Shown: positions 54,995-64,000 of the stretch, in pieces
Numbering within the stretch: the first letter of the stretch is position 1
Layout: every line of letters starts with the position of its first letter
NCBI RefSeq assembly: GCF_905404315.1
Contig: NC_066293.1
Span: forward strand, 4,231,001 to 4,295,000
Direction of reading: 5' to 3'
DNA: 64,000 nt
Origin: Leptidea sinapis
Taxonomy: Eukaryota; Arthropoda; Insecta; Lepidoptera; Pieridae
Notes under the pieces: generated by a model
The model's input: only the letters and a program-made list of their open reading frames with translations
What the model was told of the DNA's origin: nothing
Databases searched by the model: none
Translations under genes and position numbers: made by a program

Positions 54995-57900
54995 CTGAAA
55001 AAAAAAATTGACAAGTCAATAAAAACTTTAGCCATCTTATATCTTATATTATTCTTCGAAGACACAATCGAGTAAACAGTTCATGGTATGAGCTCATCCT
55101 TTCGTGGACCACCAGAAAATCACCAAGTAGTGCTGTTTATTTATTTGTATATTTAGATTAAAAGTTAGATTCTAAGAGATTGTGTTTTCAGATTCTATAT
55201 TGAAGTTTTAAAATTGGAAATGGGCATCTCATTTAGGTCGTGACAGAGTGGAGAAAACAATACAAGAGCAGGGTCATACAACCAGTGTAAAATATCTTGT
55301 TTACATCGGCAAGGTAGTAATTGTTTTGGTTGCGTTGTGAATTTTCTTTTCTTCTGTTTCAGGATCTTATATTAAAATTAAGGGTTGGACTTAGTAGTCC
55401 CGTAGCACGAATTAGGAGGTAAAAATATTGTAGTTTATAGAGCTTCCACGATTATAATGATACCACAATTATTACAAGGTATTGCACCGTTTTCAAGAAA
55501 TTAACGAAATAAAATTCTAACCTAAAACGGGGAACTCACGTAAATATAACGGTACATGAGCGCTGGCATGCCGGCTTAAGCTTTCATCAACCTTCATCAA
55601 CAATATTTTTAGACTAAAAAGGCTAGATCAGAGTTGTAAGGCCAGTAAAAAAGAAAATTAATTTTCTTATATTTCCTATATTGTTTACACCGTTTTCCTA
55701 TATTGCTTATTCCGTTTCTATCGTAGTTGCGTGAATGTTCCTGTGTTCTGTGTTTTATTTACATGTTGTTGCTAGATTTTTTTTATATTTTCTTGAAAAC
55801 TGTGCATTACCTTGTAATAAGAGTACTTATTAGCACTATAATCGTGGATCAAAGCTACAATTTATAAAAATTGGTGAGGTTAAGTTATGTTAGAACAGTT
55901 AAAACAACGCACGAGTGAATTGTAGGCGTTTCTCTTTCTTTCCTCCTCTTAAAAAGATTCCTCTAGAAATGTCATAATTTGAGGTAGTGGTAGCATTATA
56001 ATCGTGGACTAAAGCTCTATCAACTACGATTTTTACCTCATAATTCGTTCTAGCACACTTTAATAACACTTAAGTTTTTACCAAAAATTAATATATAGCT
56101 ATTAAAAGTGAGGTAGTTAAGATTTTGTATTGCATGATTTTGCAATTCAACCAAAAAAAAACCTTAATAAGAAGAAATATAGCCTATATTCAAAGCGAAT
56201 ATATCCTTTGTATCAATATCATACCTGTCTTTTTCAACTTGCCTATTTTCGGCCTCAACCGATTCGTCTCACATCCCGCCTTCAACATTTCCCTGCTCTT
56301 TCTAATGCTACTCTTTAACTCTTCTTTACCATGCCTTTTATTATTTACAGCCTCTGTGCACTCATTTTTTGGGTTAACATCTGAAACAAATATTAAGTGA
56401 TCATCACCGCCCAAACTCTCAGCAGCATAGGAATCATAGTAGAGATGCCAGCTTTTAAGCACCATAGGAATAAGAGGAGATTTGCCAGCCTTTTAGCACC
56501 AGAGGAATCACAGGAAATTTGCCAGCATTCTAGCACCAAAGGAATCATAGGAGATTTGCCAGCCTTCTATCACCAGAGGAATCATAGGAGAGTTGCCAGC
56601 CTTTTTAGCACCAGAGGAATCACAGGAGAGTTGCCAGCCTTTTACTATGGTACCCATGTCATATCTTCTTGGAAACACTGCATAAGGATGATACCCAAGG
56701 CGAGCCTTAGAAATCAGGCCAAACAGCTGTTCAGAATACTTCCCGTGATAAAAGCGGTTAAAGTTGGGTTGTTGAAGCGCCTCTATTAAAAACAACATCC
56801 AAGTAAATCCATCAGTGGTTGAGGATGTGCGTCTTCGGGAGAAACCTTCGCCTACGCAATCCTGGAATGGTTAATGGTTTCTAACCGGTCAAATATACTT
56901 GGCAGCCCTTAATACACTACGAGAAGCCTGAACTCCGGGAGGATTGTTATTTGTTAGTTGCCAGAGGCAAGCACCTATTTACAACCGGCGTTACGGACAG
57001 TCCTAGGTGCAGGGGCTGTCTAATCGAATTTGAAACGGTCACTCATGTAATCCTGGAATGTGCTGGGGTGGCCAACCAACGGGCAAAAACCTTAGTAAAT
57101 ACAAGTTCGCTCCAGGAAGTCTGCGAATACCCCAGGAGTGTTCTGAACTTCTGGAAGGAGCTGGGCTGGTTGGAATGACTGGCCAACACTGCACGCAAAA
57201 TGGACCCAACTAAGCGGTCTAATTGCGGAAACAGGAGCCCTTTACCAATTTAACAATTTATTTAGTTTCCAGAGGTGGATTGGAGTAATAAATGAAATCA
57301 AATTAAAATCACTTTTTATGTAGGTCAAGGAAATGAGACTTAAATAAATACACAAGAGTTAGACACTGTAAATTATTTAAGGTTTCATGTGAGCATTTTA
57401 TTAGTAATTATAAATATATAAAATGATTCTAACTTTAAAAACATGAAGCAGAGTTCCCGATAACAACCATCACAAGTAGTACCCGTATATGTGGATGAGG
57501 CGCATGCACCAGCTATCGCCTCCCTTGACCATACTTTAGGGAAGGGAACTCCCCGCCCTACGACGCCGACAAGCAGTGGCATTTTAGCAAGTAGCCGTCA
57601 ACAACGACCTGTTTTCTGCACCCAGTGAGGAAGCTGGAGGTCCACTTGCATAAACTAGTAGGACGAATATTTATTGAAGTAGGCGTTACTTTGCGAAAAT
57701 CCATAATTATTATACAAATGATTTCGAGTTTTCTTTAGTGTTAATTCGACCAATAACTAATTAAATAAACACGTCCTGAGGATGTCTCGTGTAGAAGCGA
57801 AACATGTGTCGAATTGTTTAAAGACAAATATTGGCGGAATTAACACTAAAGAAAACTCAAATCATTTGTATAGTATGACGAATGCATGTAACTTCGGGCA

Positions 57901-60900
57901 TATCTATACATCAATTAACATCTCCACTCAAGATGAACCTAGAACTTTCTAAATATTACTCACCACATTGTATTAGAGGTAAATCGTCACTGCATTCCCC
58001 ATCACTACTCGCAGACTCCAATTTCACTTCCAATTTGATTGCAGCTAAAAGATAAAAAGACTTGAGATTTTGATTGGTTATCAAAGGAATTTTTTTCCAC
58101 ATTTATCTATTATAGAATTTGGCCTAAAACGAACTAGGTCAGGTAATCACAAGCTACTTTCCGCAAATACTGGGAACCTTTTTTTCCATGGTGGATGGGT
58201 AATCTTGCCATGCCAACTCATCAACTCAAATCTCTGTCACCCATGACTTCGGAGAGGCCTGGGTGACTCTTTGTTATATCTTCTGCATCCATGCAAAGCG
58301 ATTGTTGGTGACACCCATATTAAACCCCAACCATACCATGTATGTAAAACATCTCTATCAGGCCAATCGTTTCTATGAAGCCTACAATATCTTCGGGAGA
58401 GGAAGCTCTTTTAAAGTTATTGTTAGTCATGTCCTCCTAAATTCTGACTCCATTTATACAGGGTGAGCATTGTTCCATTTGCTTTGTTTGGAAGTAGAAA
58501 AGATGGGACAAACACCTGGGTTAAATGAGGGTTCTTCCCAAGGTCATCGATAGCATTAGAGATATTAGATTCATTAACTACCTTGTATAGTTGGGATGGC
58601 ATGATTATCACCCCACTCCATCAGAAAAATAGGCGCATGGTAGACATGGAGTTGAAAATACACTGTGATTACCTTTACCTGCGATCGCAAATTTGGCAAT
58701 AATTATAAGACAAGTTTAAGGTTTGAAATATTACCTTTATTCTGCAACTTAGCACTGAGGAACATCTCCTCACATTGCAGGACCTGCCGCCTGAACGCAT
58801 GGGCCTCTCTAAGACGCCGCACGCATGTAGCACATATACAGGAGTCCTTGCTGTCATCATCTAGGTGAGACAACTGCAAAGTTTATAAACAATGATAATG
58901 TCATATGTAAATGAAATTGATTGATTTGTATTAATTCAGTCAAAACATAGATTTTTATATGGAACAAAATATAGGTGGCCGGCCAGTTGATTTGATTGCG
59001 GGAAGCATATAAAAGTAAAAATAACAACAATAACATGAAATACATTATACAATGTAGTTACTGGTAATCTTCTTGTACCATTTTCAAACTGTGTACCAAT
59101 TTCACCTCTTTTACTTATTTACCCTCATTGCCATAAAAAGAGTGCAAAAAAAGAATGCTGGGAGAGTTTCTTGCGCCGCTTCTACTCTCTCAGAGCGCCA
59201 TTTGTTTCCGAAGCGATAGTAGTATCTAGTATATTAGAAATAACATCAAAAAGAATTCTAAAGGAATTAATTTTGATAAAATAAATGCCCTTTTTATGCT
59301 TTTTAAAGGCTCTCTTGAACACAAAGTAAGACTTGAAGGTGGGGCTAGTGTCTTTCAACTACAATCTCTATTCTATTCTATTCTTTCTAGTGGCTTCTGT
59401 GGAAGGGGCACCACAACTCGCCAATGTCACGTTTCAGTAGACCAACAAGCTTAGAGTGTGTCATTTGATCGATGTAAACGAATTTACAAGTGATTATAGT
59501 AATGACCGGTGCCCAGAATCAAAACAGATTTATTTTCTTATTATTTATTTAGTGTCTGTCAACTACAATCTCACTCTGACATGAATCAGTATAACTGACC
59601 TTCCAGCTATATGGCAGAAATTTATAAATAAAGAGGGGTCATTAATTAAATAAATAAATAAACTTTACCATGCAAAAAAAAATCTGTACAATAAACAAAT
59701 TCTTGATTCAACCATATATAGATGCACACGAACTCTTTATTTTACAGAAAAAATGTATTCGTGTGCTTGCAAATATTAAACAAAGAGAAAGCTGCAAACC
59801 TCATTTTCAAAAACTAAATATTCTTACTTTACCGTGCACATATATATTCGAAATATGTAAGTTTGTAAGAAAACACCCAAATCTATACACTAAAATCATA
59901 GACGTGCCCCGGCACAACACACCTCGCTATAAAAATAATCTTATGCAAACTAACTCTAAATTAACATTACACAGTTCCGGTCCCTACCCAATGTCAGTTA
60001 AAATTTATAATAAGTTACCAGAACACTTAAAAGCTGAAACCAATATTAAAAAATTCATAACCTCTTTGAAAAAGTTACTTTTGGAAAAATGTTACTATTC
60101 CATTAATGAATGCCTAGAGGAAAAATATATTTGAATGTCTGCCCCTCTGTCGTTCATTGCTATGCCTTATTACGAGGTGCATGTGACAATTATTTAGTAC
60201 TACAATTTTGTTTAGTAACTAAGTCGCATGTAACGCAATTTAATTAAATAAATAAATAAATATAGCCCTATCGCAGACGATAGACCATCAGTGACGCACT
60301 TTTTAGTATGCGATAATAAAACCGATAGAATTATATGCAGTAACGCAGACGACGCGCAAAATGTCTGACACACAAAATATCCTCGTAGATCTGACAGAAA
60401 GCGCCGTACAAAGAGTGCGACAAAAAAGTTTGACGTCCGCGCCAACACGCGCTAACGCAGACGACGCTCACTTTAGTCTGTAGTCTGCACTTGCAAAATA
60501 GCGATAGACGTGTCATGTCCCTAGACATCGATGTATCGATGTTGATACAATAAAAAGAGAACAGAACAGCACTGTATGATACATCTTTAGTAGAGTATCA
60601 TCACAAAAATAAAAATAAAATCGCATATAACTTGTACCACAACTCTGTCTTGAGATGTTACTTTGTATCAACTATTTTGCTAATAATTCTGTATTTGTTA
60701 AGTCATTGGCTTTTGTGATATATCACTGTGTCCTCACACTAGATTATTGTACTATATGTTATTATTAGCCACCAATTCTTTATACTAACCACATATTCAT
60801 ACCGGATAAGTAATTAATACTAACCTTATTAATTATTTAAGTTATTTCTCATGTGACTTTTTGGTCTTAACGGGAATAAAGAATTCTATAAACTGAATTT

Positions 60901-63900
60901 CAAAAGATTTATGGGATGAAGTGTGCAAATTTATTTGGATATAGTTTTAGAACTGAATGTTTAATATGATTTATTAACAGTCCCCTTAATAATCTTTCCG
61001 AAAGAATAGGATGAACCCACAATCGCTATTTCTTCTTTTTTTTTATATCTCAAGTACAAAATTATACACCGCAATCTCTGTACTTCCATTGTGTGTACAT
61101 CCCTACAGTTCTGTCGACAAAATGACCGAAAGTGTATGTCATGTGCACAAAACACTTTTTGTCAATCTGCGATAGGCCATAATAAGTAGTTAGTGAGACT
61201 TTAATTTTATGATATCCCTTTTAATCAACTAAAAAATGCAACATTAGTGACTATACCGCTTCATACAAAATTTCAAGAAATAATTGTTTTACTACACAGG
61301 GTTTTCTCAGTTAAAAAGGAAATCTTAGTTCTAGCAGGCCTGTCTCACTCCCTGTGTATGTATCAAAATCTTATGTATGTGGGGCGGACTCAGAGTAGAT
61401 CAGCCAGTAGGGACTCACGAGCAAACGGAGACATGCGTGAACTTTGTTGTCACCTTCTTCATAGACCAATATTTTAAAAGTGGAGAACATAAAGCAAAGC
61501 ATATTGCTTAATTTTTTTAAGCTTCCTAAAGTTGCTGAAACAATCCTTTAAAGTGATTATTATTATAATGAAGATATATGCAGAAGAGGGCTATTCACGC
61601 TATTTATAACCTAGGTCCTAAAGAATTATTGAGAGCTAAATTTAAAGAAATTAATATCTTGACTGTTGCTTCTCAATATATTCTTGATAATGTAATGTAT
61701 GTTCATAGGCACATAAGTGAATTTGCCAGAAACTGTCGTAACCATAATGTTAACACTAAGAACAGACATAAGCTTATAATGCCTGCTACTCGACTAACTC
61801 GCGTTAACAAGTCTTTTGTGGGGCAATGTATATGCTTTTACAACAGGATCCCAGAGAATGTTCAAAACAACAGTATTACGTTATTCAAAAGAATTGTTAA
61901 AAAACGTTTGTTTGGTAAAGGTTACTATAACATAAATGACTTTCTTAATGATACCACAGATTGGGAATGGAGCGACCGCCCTCAGGCTAAGTTTAATTGT
62001 ACAATGTTACTTTGTTACTTTAATTGTAAAACATATTTTTGATGAAAAAAAAAAAAGCCCACTGAGTTTGTTGGGCCCATTCTTCTCAGGCCTGAGGCAT
62101 TCATTTTGGAATGGGTGGTAGTTTTTTTGACATTCAATAAGTGATTTCACATCCTATTTTGAATAAAAATATTTGAATTTGAATTAAATTATCATTTATG
62201 ATAGGTACCTATTTACTTCCTATATACTAAGTAGGTTTGACAATGCATACATCTACAACTTATGTAGGATTGATAACAAAAGAATTTTGATTTAAAATAA
62301 CAATTACATACCTATTAATATGATAGAAAAAACTGAGCTATTATGACCTTATACAAGAAAGGTATAGTTTTAGGTAAAGAAGTCAACCCTAATGTCATCA
62401 GAAGAGGTAAGGGACAAGCTATAGAAAGAGAGGCAACTTCTACGTGAATAAAAATGTAGGTTGTTGAGATCTGAATTACATGTTATTATGTGACTACAAG
62501 ATTTTTGTAATATTATATATTCTTTGGTTCTAGTCAAGTCTAGTGTCTTAGTAAAACTCCTAAGCAATACCACAATCCCTGACCCTGTGTTTCTTCTTTG
62601 CCCCCACCACCTCATTTCCTATACTCTGATTATTAAAAATACTGCATGTATTTCTATTGTATGTTATTACATTATTATTATTTATAATAGACTAAGCAGC
62701 TTTCGCTGATGCATCTATATCATTTGCCATATCTATCCAAATGTTTGACCAGTCTATTCTTAAACTGATTAACAGATTTTGATTTAACCACATCCTTGGG
62801 CAATCTATTCCATATATAAACAACTCTGTTGGTCAGAAAGTGTTTTAATGGATTTGATGATGCTAATTGATATTCTAGCTTCATATCATGTCCCCTTAGT
62901 CTACATATACCACAAGAAAGGTAATTTAACAGACTATAAAAGTAAATATATTTAATCTTAAAACTTTATCTGTGTAAAATATGACTAGCCATCAAAATGT
63001 GGTCAGCCATAATAGCAGTAGATTTAAAAATTCTTTTTTGTATTATATATGTTTTAGTAACTATTCTATTACTAATTAGTACCTTTGAAGTGTGTTTTAG
63101 TTATAAAAAATTACTACATTCATTAGTAATAATTGAAATGTAATCTGTAGTTAAATCTAAAAAAATCATAAAAAATGCATGACAGCCCTACTTTAAATGA
63201 TATTTGTTTAAATTACGCAGTATCTATTGTTTATGTTATCTGACAAAGCCCTAGCTTGTTTAATAATTGTGTAACCCGAGCCCGTTGACCTTGGCGTCGG
63301 TAACATGCGGCGTCTTAAGGCTGGCCATGGCGCCATGGGCTTTCTGGCAAAGGCCACCCAACGGAGGAGTTATTATAATGTCCATAAATACAGGCAGGAT
63401 TTTTGAAAACTTTCTTGTGTTCAGTCCAGTTCAAAAAAAACATACCTACTTACATCCTTTAAACCATTCAACATTGCCTGGGCTTTTTGTTTGTCAATTA
63501 ACAAATAATGATGTATGTGATGTATGTTAGGTTTAAATAGAGTTTACTAACAATAATTTTAGAAGGTTTAAGTATTCTGTAACTAAGGTAAAGGTATTGG
63601 AATAAAAACGTTTTTAAGAAAGAGGAGGGCAAACATGCATCTATATGGATCTCCAGATGGTGTGTGATCACCGCAACCCATACTCTCTTGCAACACTTCT
63701 TGAATTAGAATGGTATTGCCAACCTTATAAGGTGTCCAATTATATAATAATATGATAATGACTAATTTGATCTACTTAATCATATTCATACAAGAATTGA
63801 TTTTTAAATCATTAATTAATATAGTTTCAGTAATTTGCTCCAACCAACAACCTTGTTTATCAATGTAAGTACTGCAATGTTATTGCACAATTATTGGGAA

Positions 63901-64000
63901 TCTTGAAAACTAATCAATTTAATTGTGATGTCAGCTTACCAATAAACCAAATACATCCATGAACATATCAGCATAGACCTCTTTTGTTCCATCCCATTCA
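53907..64000 (-). CDS. ZAD-C2H2 zinc-finger protein gene, 5' end beyond the window
   Basis: Four coding exons with matching phases: 64000-63940 (partial), 58873-58735, 58044-57964, 54994-53907. All have GT donors and AG acceptors. The first two encode part of a ZAD domain (EWDGTKEVYADMFMDVFGLL, then DDDSKDSCICATCVRRLREA). The third is an acidic linker, and the last holds ten C2H2 fingers. ZAD zinc-finger proteins are arthropod DNA-binding transcription regulators that dimerise through ZAD and act in the nucleus. At least 455 residues lie in the window. Introns of 5066, 690 and 2969 bp contain only transposon scraps and repeats. No stop or frameshift, so this is a plausible working gene; target genes cannot be predicted. 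Confidence 0.85.
55020..56410. other. Intron 3 sequence of the ZAD gene, left part
   Basis: AT-rich. A motif near 55405-55480 (CGAATTAGGAGGTAAAAATATTGTAGT...CCACGATTATAATG) recurs in inverted orientation near 55975-56060 (GCATTATAATCGTGGACTAAAGCTC ... TTTTTACCTCATAATTCGT), and a related piece is at 55835-55865. This suggests a degenerate inverted-repeat element spanning about 55400-56060 with no coding capacity. Confidence 0.4.
56411..56645 (+). repeat. 37-bp minisatellite, about six units
   Basis: The motif TGCCAGCCTTTTAGCACCAG AGGAATCACAGGAGAGT recurs with GCCAGC at 56448, 56485, 56521, 56558, 56595 and 56633 (spacings 37, 36, 37, 37, 38). Units differ by a few substitutions. It lies in the last intron of the zinc-finger gene. 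Confidence 0.85.
56890..57300 (+). mobile_element. Non-LTR retrotransposon C-terminal CCHC fragment
   Basis: The frame up to TGA at 57176-57178 reads HYEKPELREDCYLLVARGKH, TDSPRCRGCLIEFETVTHVI, LECAGVANQRAKTL and VLNFWKELGWLE. The Cys-x2-Cys-x8-His-x4-Cys unit (CRGC...HVILEC) and the FWKELGWLE end are typical of the C-terminus of I/R1-group polyproteins. RT and RNase H are absent. Sits in the last intron of the zinc-finger gene, in antisense. Confidence 0.65.
57711..57872. repeat. Inverted repeat with about 36-bp arms enclosing a ribozyme-like core
   Basis: Left arm 57711-57747 (TATACAAATGATTTCGAGTT ...) and right arm 57837-57872 are reverse complements except for one extra C in the left arm. 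The 89-bp interior carries the hammerhead-like motif. The whole resembles a small non-autonomous element or a Penelope-type terminal repeat pair. Confidence 0.8.
57766..57820 (+). ncRNA. Candidate type I hammerhead ribozyme
   Basis: Core CTGAGGA (57776-57782) fits CUGANGA, and GAAA is at 57799-57802. Stem III is minimal: C57803-G57808 plus A57802-U57809, ending GUC (57808-57810), the cleavage triplet. Stem I pairs 57766-57771 and 57774-57775 with 57811-57812 and 57815-57820, eight pairs around a 2x2 internal loop. Stem II (57784-57788 with 57794-57798) has one mismatch and a bulge. Short stem III hammerheads are characteristic of Penelope-like and related retroelements. Activity is unknown. 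Confidence 0.55.
57964..58044 (-). CDS. ZAD gene linker exon
   Basis: Acceptor TATCTTTTAG|CTGCA at 58044 and donor TGTG|GTGAGT at 57964. The 81-bp exon reads AIKLEVKLESASSDGECSDD then LPLIQC, an acidic linker of the kind that separates ZAD and finger regions. Phases agree with both neighbours. Confidence 0.8.
58045..58734. other. Intron 2 of the ZAD gene
   Basis: 690 bp, no recognisable element. Confidence 0.5.
58735..58873 (-). CDS. ZAD gene exon, second half of the ZAD domain
   Basis: Acceptor AACTTTGCAG|TTGTC at 58873 and donor AAAG|GTAATA at 58735. Reads LSHLDDDSKDSCICATCV, then RRLREAHAFRRQVLQCEEMF. The CICATC pair supplies the second CxxC of the zinc-coordinating ZAD; the first pair should be in an exon beyond 64000. 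Confidence 0.85.
59130..59340. repeat. Probable interspersed repeat with a conserved lepidopteran-like motif
   Basis: GAGAGTTTCTTGCGCCGCTTCTACTCTCTCAGAGCGCCATTTGTTTCCGAAGCG (about 59161-59214, given here only as the region) resembles a motif I recall as common in lepidopteran retroposon 3' ends. Nothing in this window repeats it, so assignment is weak. Confidence 0.3.
59669..60262 (+). mobile_element. Truncated Jockey/CR1-like non-LTR tail, family B copy 2
   Basis: Open frame 59670-60134 reads DAHELFILQKKCIRVLANIK, CKPHFQKLNILTLPCTYIFE, VPRHNTPRYKNNLM and SGPYPMSVKIYNKLPEHLKA. It matches 51475-52030 nearly base for base and ends in AATAAATAAATAAATA (about 60246-60262). It lies in intron 1 of the zinc-finger gene. 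Confidence 0.75.
60263..61569. other. Intron 1 of the ZAD gene, unassigned part
   Basis: Mostly AT-rich. Near 60270-60480 GCAGACGA/GACGACGC-type pieces recur (ATCGCAGACGATAG, AACGCAGACGACGC, ACGCAGACGACGC), hinting at a short degenerate repeat; nothing coding. Confidence 0.35.
61570..62190 (+). mobile_element. Truncated Jockey/CR1-like non-LTR tail, family C
   Basis: Frame 61578-62042 reads MQKRAIHAIYNLGPKELLRA, EINILTVASQYILDNVMYVH, GQCICFYNRIPENVQNN and RIVKKRLFGKGYYNINDFLN. This is the typical C-terminal region after RT in Jockey-like elements (LQKRA-R-x-I ... L-T-x-x-x-x-Y-I ... YN-x-x-P ... YY-x-x-x-x-x-L). Ends in TTGAATTTGAATT (about 62172-62186), a short microsatellite tail. Confidence 0.75.
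62669..63165 (-). mobile_element. Truncated CR1/L2-like non-LTR tail, minus strand
   Basis: On the minus strand the open stretch ending at TGA 62722-62720 reads IVTKTYIIQKRIFKSTAIMA, NYLSCGICRLRGHDMKLEYQ, PLKHFLTNRVVYIWNRLPKD and NQFKNRLVKHLDRYGK. The RGH...NRVV-x-x-WN-x-LP-x-x-VV-x-x-x-S-x-x-x-FK-x-x-L pattern is the C-terminus of CR1/L2/Rex-type polyproteins. The 3' tail is an ATA/ATT microsatellite on its left (62669-62690). The frame is too broken to be seen as one long ORF. Confidence 0.75.
63166..63939. other. Intron 1 of the ZAD gene, right end
   Basis: No element recognised. A GC-richer stretch at about 63275-63360 (GCCCGTTGACCTTGGCGTCG...) stands out from its AT-rich surroundings but has no clear identity. 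Confidence 0.35.
63940..64000 (-). CDS. ZAD gene exon, first half of the ZAD domain (partial)
   Basis: Donor TTATTG|GTAAGC at 63940. Reads EWDGTKEVYADMFMDVFGLL in the phase needed by the exon at 58735-58873. The exon continues past the window end, where the start codon and first CxxC pair must be. Confidence 0.75.

Noticed and set aside
63275..63360. tRNA- or SINE-like GC-rich stretch in intron 1
   Set aside because: No A/B box spacing or cloverleaf could be drawn, and no second copy occurs in the window.

Overview
This is eukaryotic DNA, most likely from an insect and probably a moth or butterfly. I infer this from split genes with GT/AG introns, AT-rich intergenic DNA, a ZAD-C2H2 zinc-finger gene, and a transposon mixture typical of Lepidoptera (mariner, piggyBac, PIF/Harbinger, Penelope-like, RTE, R1-like, CR1/Jockey-like). 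No species can be named from the sequence alone. There are no bacterial-style operons, tRNA, rRNA or CRISPR arrays that I can see. Only one gene looks like an ordinary host gene; most of the rest is mobile DNA in various states of decay.

Left part (1-20.5 kb): a patchwork of dead elements. Two tails of one non-LTR family (1-363, 868-1157) flank gypsy gag and piggyBac scraps. A Tc1/IS630-like transposase follows, then a Penelope-like element with RT and GIY-YIG domains. A CR1/Rex-like retroposon is interrupted by a nested RTE element (TATGG target duplication). Then come a Mutator-like scrap, a complete but broken mariner-like element with terminal repeats (7574-8769), a piggyBac gene, and a gypsy RT scrap. 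A full-length 6.65-kb R1-like non-LTR retrotransposon (11709-18360) has inserted into a composite repeat, and an uninterrupted copy of that repeat sits at 3943-4708.

Middle (20.5-43.4 kb): a tandem array of a composite transposon unit of about 1.94 or 2.35 kb. Each unit is a mariner copy plus a spacer of about 1.1 kb built from a pogo-type helix-turn-helix scrap, a piggyBac C-terminus and a gypsy RT scrap. There are nine mariners and eight spacers, so the array starts and ends with mariner. Mariner copy 8 carries a young, apparently intact PIF/Harbinger element (35934-38580). Its transposase and MADF genes lie on opposite strands, and each gene has an exon inside the other's intron. Mariner copy 9 carries a 5'-truncated CR1/Rex-like retroposon, which creates a chance 721-codon mariner-RT fusion frame.

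Right part (43.4-64 kb): decayed pogo, hAT/ZMYM and Tigger elements, and two diverged copies of an RNase H-like (DUF7869-type) transposon family. The host gene follows on the minus strand: a ZAD C2H2 zinc-finger gene with ten fingers, exons at 63940-64000 (continuing past the window), 58735-58873, 57964-58044 and 53907-54994. Its introns hold several truncated non-LTR tails, a 37-bp minisatellite and a hammerhead-ribozyme-like motif inside a long inverted repeat.

All identifications come from reading the sequence and recalling protein families. No database search was run.
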